Positions 58,129 through 64,000 of a DNA stretch of 64,000 bases are shown one piece after another. Source of the DNA: Paenibacillus baekrokdamisoli (GTDB lineage Bacteria; Bacillota; Bacilli; Paenibacillales; Paenibacillaceae); assembly GCF_003945345.1 (NCBI RefSeq), contig NZ_AP019308.1:4791501-4855500 (forward strand). The letters run 5' to 3'. Position numbers and translations under genes: made by a program. The notes beneath the pieces were generated by a model that made no database searches, was not told the DNA's origin, and saw only the letters and a program-made list of their open reading frames with translations. Position 1 is the first letter of the stretch. Each line of letters begins with the position of its first letter.

Positions 58129-58755
58129 TTGAAAAATAAAAATCTATTAAATACTTTTGCCAAAAATAGTTTGATTATCCTTTGGTGCATCATTATTTGC
58201 ACCAGTTTCTCTTGGTATTTCACTTACCATGTGGCTAAAACAAATTATGAAGCAATATCTGAAATTATGGTGCTCAATAAACCTGCAGACTCCGCACTAA
58301 AAGATGATCAGCCCCAAGAAACAGAATTGATCCTAGAATTACTAGCCAGTTTAGCAATTGTTAATGATTTTCAAACGATTATTTTATCTGATGTCATCTT
58401 AGACAAAGTAAAAGAACAGCTAGTCTCTAAGTATTCCTGGGCAAGTAAAATCTCTCTTGCAGATCTTCGCAAGAACATAGACGTTAATATTAAAAATGAC
58501 ACCCGTATTCTCAAAATAAGCGCGTTTGATACCAATCCACAACATGCTGCCATCATGTCTAATACTGTGAAAGCAATATTCACTACGTTCGCTCAAAAAT
58601 TGACACTTCAGAAATTAATCATTCCTATTAAAAATGCTGAAATTCCGAACACTCCTTCGTTTCCTTATCCAAAAAGATTTATAAGTTTATCCATTATTAT
58701 AGGCTTCCTTACTGGGCTTATCCTAACCATGTATATTTCAAGAAGACCAACGTAA
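58129..58755 (+). CDS. Second Wzz/YveK-like protein
   Basis: 208-residue polysaccharide co-polymerase-like protein from a TTG with AAAGGAAG six bases upstream; a 22-codon extension has no site. TM1 lies at about 12-32 (KNSLIILWCIIICTSFSWYF) and TM2 at about 178-202 with a preceding Pro-rich PNTPSFPYPKR. The middle is helical (NPQHAAIMSNTVKAIFTTFAQKL), paralleling NPxxAA in the first Wzz. It lacks a kinase. Having two Wzz-like genes at opposite ends of one locus suggests two chain-length settings or a heteromeric complex. Confidence 0.8.
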   Translation: MKNKNLLNTFAKNSLIILWCIIICTSFSWYFTYHVAKTNYEAISEIMVLNKPADSALKDDQPQETELILELLASLAIVNDFQTIILSDVILDKVKEQLVSKYSWASKISLADLRKNIDVNIKNDTRILKISAFDTNPQHAAIMSNTVKAIFTTFAQKLTLQKLIIPIKNAEIPNTPSFPYPKRFISLSIIIGFLTGLILTMYISRRPT

Positions 58756-58788
58756 TCAAATAAAAATTCATTCGTAACGAGGTATGGC

Positions 58789-60171
58789 ATGCCATTAAAT
58801 AAAAAAACCGGGGTTTTGATATTCTTAACTCCATTATTGATCGGCTTTCTTTTTGCATTTCTTCTCAAAACCCACTTTTACGTGTATATTGTCTATATTT
58901 TATTAGGTATCGTCTATTATCTATTAGTAAAACGATTTGGAAAAGAAATCTCATTTGTGTTCTTGATACCTACCGTTACTATTGCTTTAGTGCTTGTAGG
59001 GCAAATTTTTCTGCTTGATTTCTATGACCATAATGGTTTAAATCCAATAAAAATTCACCCTTTGGTCTTTTCACTGCTGATTATGATTTATTTAACGTTT
59101 ATTGAAGATCTTATAAAGAAAAGACTTGTCTGGGATAAAGTCACAATTGTAACACTGATTATTCTAGGGTTGTTTTTTTCTATTACTTTTCTACACCGTG
59201 GTCTTAGCGGTATTAGTAATTTCAATCACAATTACCTTGCTCCAATGTCATTTTTTTATTTTATTTACACCCAAAAAAGTTATAACAGAAAAAAGCTAAA
59301 CTTGTATACTAATGTCATTCTGATTGTGTTAGTTATTATTGGTGTTTCAGGGTTAATTGAATACATTTATCAAACGAATCCGCTGCAGTCTATTTATGAT
59401 AACGAAACTCCAACTTGGATTGAAGGAACCTACCATGAAGGTTATCGGATAAAAACGATTATCGGACATCCATTGGATAATGCTTTAGTATTTTTGTTTA
59501 GTATGATAATGGTTCAAGTGAATGTTAAAAACCTCTACCTAAAGTATCCGCTGCTTATTTTATTTATGCTGGATATTCTCGTATCTGGTTCAAGAAGTAT
59601 ATTTGTACTCTCCTTTCTTGTGCTCATTTATAATGATTCAATCAAAGAGAATGGTTGGGGATTCATTAAAAAATATTTATTGTTTCTAACGCCCGTTATC
59701 CTATTAATTGTCGGACTGATATTCTCACCGCTTGGCCAAACCTTTTTAAATCGAGTAAATGGTGCTGACTCTTCAACAGAGGCTAGATATATGATATTGA
59801 ACTACTTTTTTCACCATTTATTTTCCTTTCAGTTTTTGGGATTAGGAGGTGCAACCGAAGAAATTGTACTTTATAATTCCAGCCATGAAAGTGTTTATTT
59901 AGAGAATCCTTGGATAATTTTATTCTTTGAAGTGGGGTATTTTGTTTTCCTCTTTATTTATTATTTATATCTTGTAATTAAGAAGATTGAGTACAAGTAT
60001 TTTGTAATTGTACTTCTAATTGCTCTTTCTGCTATGAATTCATTTGGAGTTAAGACTATTGATATTTACTCGTTGTTTTACCTATTAGCTTATTTCTATG
60101 CACTCAAAGTTTCCAAGAATCCAATGCCCTCCATAAAGTCTGAAGTCCAGCAGGATTCACCTAATTCTTAA
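58789..60171 (+). CDS. Wzy-like polysaccharide polymerase/O-antigen ligase family protein
   Basis: 460-residue integral membrane protein with about 11-12 segments and a large loop near residues 200-225 (QTNPLQSIYDNETPTWIEGTYHEGYRIKTIIGHP), as in Wzy/WaaL proteins. It would join repeat units outside the membrane. AACGAGG precedes the ATG, 33 bases after the Wzz stop. Sequence within this family is poorly conserved; the assignment rests on topology, the loop and context. Confidence 0.82.
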   Translation: MPLNKKTGVLIFLTPLLIGFLFAFLLKTHFYVYIVYILLGIVYYLLVKRFGKEISFVFLIPTVTIALVLVGQIFLLDFYDHNGLNPIKIHPLVFSLLIMIYLTFIEDLIKKRLVWDKVTIVTLIILGLFFSITFLHRGLSGISNFNHNYLAPMSFFYFIYTQKSYNRKKLNLYTNVILIVLVIIGVSGLIEYIYQTNPLQSIYDNETPTWIEGTYHEGYRIKTIIGHPLDNALVFLFSMIMVQVNVKNLYLKYPLLILFMLDILVSGSRSIFVLSFLVLIYNDSIKENGWGFIKKYLLFLTPVILLIVGLIFSPLGQTFLNRVNGADSSTEARYMILNYFFHHLFSFQFLGLGGATEEIVLYNSSHESVYLENPWIILFFEVGYFVFLFIYYLYLVIKKIEYKYFVIVLLIALSAMNSFGVKTIDIYSLFYLLAYFYALKVSKNPMPSIKSEVQQDSPNS

Positions 60172-60193
60172 GCATCTCTACTTTATCTCATAC

Positions 60194-60239
60194 TGACTCA
60201 AGACCCTTTTAATCAAAATCATCTTGAGTCATCCTTTTT
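60194..60239 (+). terminator. Terminator after the Wzy-like gene
   Basis: 10-bp perfect stem TGACTCAAGA/TCTTGAGTCA with CCTTTTT, 22 bases after the stop. Confidence 0.85.
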
Positions 60240-60266
60240 AATTGCATGAGAAAGAAGGGCTCCACT

Positions 60267-60962
60267 ATGTTTAATTCACTTGATAATTCTTTTATCGAAT
60301 GGTTAAATCATCATTCATTTATGTCGCCATTTATTAATAAAATAATTCATGTCATTGCAGATCGTGATGAGTTTAAAGGGCTCATTTTTATGCTTTTCTT
60401 TTGGTCACTTTGGTTCTATTCATCAAAAAATAAAACAAATCAAAAAATTCTGTTAGGAACCTTGCTGGCATGCTTCGTTAGCCTACTAATCTCTAGATCT
60501 ATTACTGAATTAATAGAAAATCGCCCCCGGCCCATGATAAATCCTGTCCTTGGATTTCAAACTCCTATAGGACTAACTAGTGAAATACTTCCCAAAATGA
60601 GTTCTTTTCCTAGTGATCATGCAGCCTTGTACTTTGGATTGTCGATTGGTTTTGCTTTGATTTCCAAACGCATCGGCGGACTATTATTTGCATATACCTC
60701 TTTATTTATTGTACTTCCAAGATTTTATCTGGGTTATCATTACCCTTCGGACATAATAACTGGTCTGTTGATTGGTTTTATTTGCATCTATGCAATAATA
60801 AAAAATAAGTACTTACAACCTACGCTTGATAGAATTGTACAGTGGGAAACGATAAAACCAGCTATATTTTATCCTTGTCTTTTTTTAACGACCTATGAAT
60901 TTTCCACGATGTTTGATAACATACGACATTTTGCCTCCCTTCTATTACATCATGGTTTCTAA
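60267..60962 (+). CDS. PAP2-family membrane phosphatase
   Basis: 231-residue phosphatidic-acid-phosphatase-2 type protein with about six membrane segments. The three catalytic motifs are present: ELIENRPRPM, SFPSDHAALYFGL, and RFYLGYHYPSDI. The ATG at 60267 follows AAGGGC by eight bases; an ATG 21 bases upstream has no site. In this locus it probably recycles undecaprenyl pyrophosphate to the monophosphate, like BcrC/UppP2. It lies after a terminator and may have its own promoter. Confidence 0.87.
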   Translation: MFNSLDNSFIEWLNHHSFMSPFINKIIHVIADRDEFKGLIFMLFFWSLWFYSSKNKTNQKILLGTLLACFVSLLISRSITELIENRPRPMINPVLGFQTPIGLTSEILPKMSSFPSDHAALYFGLSIGFALISKRIGGLLFAYTSLFIVLPRFYLGYHYPSDIITGLLIGFICIYAIIKNKYLQPTLDRIVQWETIKPAIFYPCLFLTTYEFSTMFDNIRHFASLLLHHGF

Positions 60963-61334
60963 AACGCATTCCCCCTGTTTGTAAAAGCAAATGAATACGC
61001 ATGATTTATCTCCGTATTAAGAACTAGTTTCATTTGAAATACATTCATATTAACATTCCTCCGGTAAACCAGCCTCTTAGGTTACTTGTTCAAGAAAAAT
61101 CAAATTCACTTTACTCAAAACAAATGCAACATTCATTAATCCTTTAATGTAGATAGATGAAACCCGTTTAAAATCCTTTCCACAAATGGACAAGAGGCTA
61201 GCCCTTTCGGGCTGGCTACTTGTGTATGGAACAGGGAAGCTAGCGGATGCACTTCAGGTTTTATTTAAATAGCAAAAGGGGTCTTGGGATAGACAAAGGA
61301 TCGAATTTCTAATCTGCAGATAACGGTTTTTATG
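60963..61334. other. Intergenic stretch after the EPS locus
   Basis: About 370 AT-rich bases. The only structure seen is a hairpin at 61190-61223 (ACAAG..GGCTAGCCC-TTTC-GGGCTGGC..CTTGT) without a U-tract. No ORF with a ribosome site. The right part may belong to the decayed insertion sequence. Confidence 0.4.
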
Positions 61335-61378
61335 AAAAAGAGGCTGTGCAGGGAATTAATCCTACACAGCCTCTTTTC
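61335..61378. terminator. Terminator of the transposase remnant
   Basis: 13-bp stem AAAAGAGGCTGTG/CACAGCCTCTTTT around the transposase stop codon, U-rich on both strands. Confidence 0.7.
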
Positions 61379-61722
61379 GTTTTCGCTCTACTGCTGCTTT
61401 CTTCAGCAGATTATGGGCAAGGGAAAGCCATCCGACCTCCAGGCTCACTTTGGGCAAGCCACGAAGCAGAAAACGGCGAAATCCTCGATTGTTTTTATCT
61501 GTCCAATCCACTCTCCGTTGTTTCTTTGCTTTCGTACCGGAAGGCTAGTTTTTCTCCAGCTGGCCAGGTCCATGTGTCTCCGTTTTCATCATAATGCCAG
61601 TTGTCGATCTTACTGATGTCGGCTTGCCATGCCTTGGACTTTTCACGATGATAGGTGCTGTATTTGACGAGTGCTTCCAGGTTTTCTTCTTGGAGATCTA
61701 TTGGCAAGCTAAGTTGATCCAT
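61362..61722 (-). pseudogene. IS1182-family transposase remnant (deleted and frameshifted)
   Basis: The start MDQLSLPIDLQEENLEALVKYSTYHREKSKAW joins the family N-terminus directly to a C-proximal part, so most of the DDE domain is gone. After KETTESGLDR* a +1 shift restores IEDF, then RFLLRGLPKVSLEVGWLSLAHNLLKKAAVERKR before the stop at 61362, the typical IS1182 C-terminus. Upstream, 61741-61798 forms an imperfect 22-bp inverted repeat that buries the GGAGAG site, a structure IS elements use to block read-through expression. Confidence 0.8.
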
Positions 61723-61740
61723 GGTATATTCGATGTACAA

Positions 61741-61798
61741 AGAAATCTCTCCTTTGGAATGGTTGGTCGCACTTCCATTTTACCAAAGAGAGATTTCT
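61741..61798. repeat. Inverted repeat in the 5' leader of the transposase remnant
   Basis: AGAAATCTCTCCTTTGGAATGG pairs with CCATTTTACCAAAGAGAGATTTCT. It sequesters the ribosome site of the transposase in longer transcripts. Confidence 0.65.
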
Positions 61799-61815
61799 TT
61801 TTGCTATGTTTAGAC

Positions 61816-61865
61816 AAAAAAAGGGGCTAGCCCTAAGTCTCTTTGATGACTTTTGGGACAGCCCC
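61816..61865 (-). terminator. Terminator of the amidase gene
   Basis: GGGGCT/AGCCCC outer stem with CCCTAAG/CTTTTGGG-like inner pairing, followed by seven U on the minus strand, 38 bases after the amidase stop. Confidence 0.65.
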
Positions 61866-61902
61866 TTCTGTGTACAACAATCCTATTTGAAACGAAACTT
61901 AT

Positions 61903-63861
61903 TTAAGGCAGCAAGGTTGGTGCTTTACGGTTATGCGTGCCTTGCTCGTAGGCATATGCGAGTTTGATTAATGTTGGTTCGTCAAATGCTCTGCCCAATA
62001 GTTCGAAACCAGCCGGCAGTCCGCCAGGCGTGAATCCAGCAGGCACGGATATTGCCGGGAAACCGGTGAATGGACTAATTCTAGTATTTACGCCTGAGTT
62101 TTGCACCGTACCAATCACGGCTGCCAACTGCATGGTAGTTGGATAGATGATCGCGTCTAGCTTGTTGTCCGCCATGACTTTAAGTATAGCTTCTTGTGTT
62201 ATTTTCGTCCGGTTCAGTAGGATGTCTTTGTATTCTACTGTATCCAATGATTCGCGAGCATCGCGCGCTTTCATCGCAGCCTCCTGTGCCTTATCGTATA
62301 GGCCAGAATTTATGATATCAGTCAAAGTATGATAAGGCGCATTATCACCTTCTTTAGCCAGATAATCATTCAATTGAAATTTAAATTCGTAGTTGCTGAG
62401 ACTTGGAAACTTAGAGATTTTGTCAAGGTTAGGGATTTTGATATCCACGGTAACCGCTCCGAGTTTCCTCATATCACCAATGGCTTTGTTAACTAAATTA
62501 GTGATATCTTGCTCATCCGCCTTTGTGCCGAACAGTTCAGTAGCAACCCCGATTCTAGCGCCCTTCAGACCATCAAGCTTCAACGAATTGGTATAGCTTG
62601 TTGGAATATGTCCAACACCATAAGCAGTTGCCGTATCATCTGGATCATAACCTGCAGTAACATCAAGCATAATCGCGGCATCTGTTACCGTACGTGCCAA
62701 AGGTCCGCCAACATCCTGGGATAAAGCAAGCGGTATAATTCCATCACGGCTAGTTAGCCCCATTGTTGGGCGGATACCAACAAGATTGTTATAGGAAGCA
62801 GGTATACGAATCGAGGCCCCTGTGTCCGTTCCAAGCCCCGCCAGTGCGAAGTTGGATGCAATCGCTGCTGCAGTACCGCCGCTCGAACCACCTGGATAGT
62901 GATCAAGCGCATATGGATTCAACGTTTGACCGCCTAGAGAGCTCGAACTCGTGATTCCGAAGGCAAACTCGTGAAGATTTGCTTTTGCCATAATAATGGC
63001 ACCTGCAGCCTTTAGCTTCGCAACCATTTCAGCATCCTTAGATGGGGTGAAATCCTTCAAACATAAGCAGCCGGCAGTTGTAACCATATCTGCTGTATCA
63101 TAGTTATCTTTGACGATGACCGGAACACCGTGCAGCGGACCACGCGGGCCTTTCGCTGCACGCTCCTTATCTAGCGCTTCGGCGATTTGCAGCGCCTCAG
63201 GGTTCACGGTGATAATGGCACTTAATTTAACGTTCTGATCATCATATTCTTGAATACGCTTGAGATACATTTCCACAAGCTGCTTGGAAGTAAGCTTGCC
63301 CTGATCCATTGCTTTTTGAATGTCGGCTATGGTCGTCTCTGTCACTTGAAAGGGTTTAAGAAAGTCATAAACTCGATACGCAATGGCATAGGCTTGGTTA
63401 TGATTAATGATTGCACCTGGAGCAAAATGAGCAGCATCAACACCGTTCATGAGCTTCGCTTTAAACACAGAACCAACTGAGGTTGAAAGTGCCGTCTGGT
63501 CCAACACATCTTTGAATGGCTCTGCTGCAGCTGCTAATTTCAGCGTGTTGCGAAGAATTGCAGCAACGTCCTGGCGCTTGATTGGATTGGTTGATTGCAA
63601 AGTAAATGAAGTGGGTTGTCCAGCAAGCGCAGCCGACTGGTTCAACAGAGTCACAAGCTCCCTGGAAGTCAAAGGCGCATTCGGATCAAGCTTGCCATTT
63701 CCTAGATTTAAGGAAATTGCTTTTTGGGCATCTCCTTGATACATGGCTGGAGATGTTGTTTGTAGAGCAGCGGCTTGGGCAGTAAGCGGTACAGTTAATA
63801 ATAAGGCACCTGCCACAATCAAAGAGCTTTGTTTCTTCCATTGGGTTACGAAGTTTAGCAT
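61903..63861 (-). CDS. Secreted amidase with SLH-like N-terminal region
   Basis: 652-residue extracytoplasmic enzyme of the amidase-signature family. The ATG at 63861 follows GGAGGGGAC. Signal peptide about 1-31 (LIVAGALLLTVPLTAQAAA). Residues 35-180 look like S-layer-homology repeats (LTSRELVTLLNQSAALAG, IKRQDVAAILRNTLKL, IINHNQAYAIAYRVYDF), which would hold it to wall polymer. The Lys-cisSer-Ser triad is present: K about 250 in VIVKDNYDT, Ser in YPGGSSGGTAAA near 325, and nucleophile Ser in DTGASIRIPAS near 349. It hydrolyses an amide; substrate unknown. Confidence 0.88.
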   Translation of the reverse strand: MLNFVTQWKKQSSLIVAGALLLTVPLTAQAAALQTTSPAMYQGDAQKAISLNLGNGKLDPNAPLTSRELVTLLNQSAALAGQPTSFTLQSTNPIKRQDVAAILRNTLKLAAAAEPFKDVLDQTALSTSVGSVFKAKLMNGVDAAHFAPGAIINHNQAYAIAYRVYDFLKPFQVTETTIADIQKAMDQGKLTSKQLVEMYLKRIQEYDDQNVKLSAIITVNPEALQIAEALDKERAAKGPRGPLHGVPVIVKDNYDTADMVTTAGCLCLKDFTPSKDAEMVAKLKAAGAIIMAKANLHEFAFGITSSSSLGGQTLNPYALDHYPGGSSGGTAAAIASNFALAGLGTDTGASIRIPASYNNLVGIRPTMGLTSRDGIIPLALSQDVGGPLARTVTDAAIMLDVTAGYDPDDTATAYGVGHIPTSYTNSLKLDGLKGARIGVATELFGTKADEQDITNLVNKAIGDMRKLGAVTVDIKIPNLDKISKFPSLSNYEFKFQLNDYLAKEGDNAPYHTLTDIINSGLYDKAQEAAMKARDARESLDTVEYKDILLNRTKITQEAILKVMADNKLDAIIYPTTMQLAAVIGTVQNSGVNTRISPFTGFPAISVPAGFTPGGLPAGFELLGRAFDEPTLIKLAYAYEQGTHNRKAPTLLP

Positions 63862-64000
63862 AAGATGTCCCCTCCTCTTGTATGTAAGAAAACCTAACAC
63901 GTTGATCATAGGGGAATACTAGTAATTTCACAAATGGTCAAAGTCTCAATAAAGCGGATACACTTTAATATATCTTTAAATTACTTTCTATTTCTTGCTT

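Noticed and set aside
61741-61798. Terminator for the transposase remnant
   Set aside because: The inverted repeat lies 5' of the coding remnant and covers its ribosome site, so it is a translation-blocking leader structure rather than a terminator.

Overview
The window looks like a chromosomal segment of a spore-forming Gram-positive bacterium, most likely Paenibacillus or a close relative. This is inferred from a YhcN/YlaJ-type spore lipoprotein, several polysaccharide deacetylases, an SLH-like amidase, IS1182-type remnants, frequent TTG/GTG starts behind strong AGGAGG-like sites, and many U-tailed terminators. There are no rRNA or tRNA genes, no CRISPR array and no intact prophage. The first gene is cut by the left edge.

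0-20 kb is mostly housekeeping and accessory genes in short units: cardiolipin synthase (partial), a sulfatase/PAS-kinase pair, a MazEF module with a palindromic operator, RNase H with a hybrid-binding domain, TfoX-N, and a possibly leaderless ArsR-SRPBCC operon. Next come an AraC/GyrI regulator with a one-base frameshift beside a DUF1761 gene frameshifted by a 5-bp repeat, a group of deacetylases around a spore lipoprotein, and a SWIM/SNF2 helicase operon.

20-42 kb holds an HssRS-like two-component system, a chemoreceptor, and a Tyr-rich protein with thirteen 14-residue Gly/His repeats. A 168-bp MITE-like insertion has duplicated a palindromic terminator beside an aldo/keto reductase. A decayed patch (DUF421 pseudogene, SUKH gene, zinc-ribbon fragment) follows. 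Then come a DUF4358-MBOAT-DHHW O-acetylation operon, an RHH-ankyrin gene behind a perfect palindrome, a MarR/quinone reductase pair, a PurO-like IMP cyclohydrolase, MsrA, and a GH3 beta-glucosidase with reversed domain order. A protein joining two cyclic-nucleotide-binding domains to a PrsW-type intramembrane protease and a zinc ribbon stands at the edge of the next region.

42.3-61 kb is a divergent exopolysaccharide locus. The minus-strand arm carries a deacetylase, flippase, three GT4 glycosyltransferases, an asparagine synthase-like amidotransferase, the split Alg14/Alg13-like transferase PssD/PssE, UDP-glucose dehydrogenase and a Wzz-like protein. The plus-strand arm carries the initiating sugar phosphotransferase, GalU, two tandem GH10 hydrolases behind a c-di-GMP-I riboswitch and terminator, a second Wzz-like protein, a Wzy-like polymerase and a PAP2 phosphatase. 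GalU and Ugd would together make UDP-glucuronate, so a glucuronate-containing Wzx/Wzy-type polymer is the simplest reading, with c-di-GMP controlling the enzymes that may trim it. The window ends with an IS1182-family transposase remnant and a secreted SLH-like amidase.
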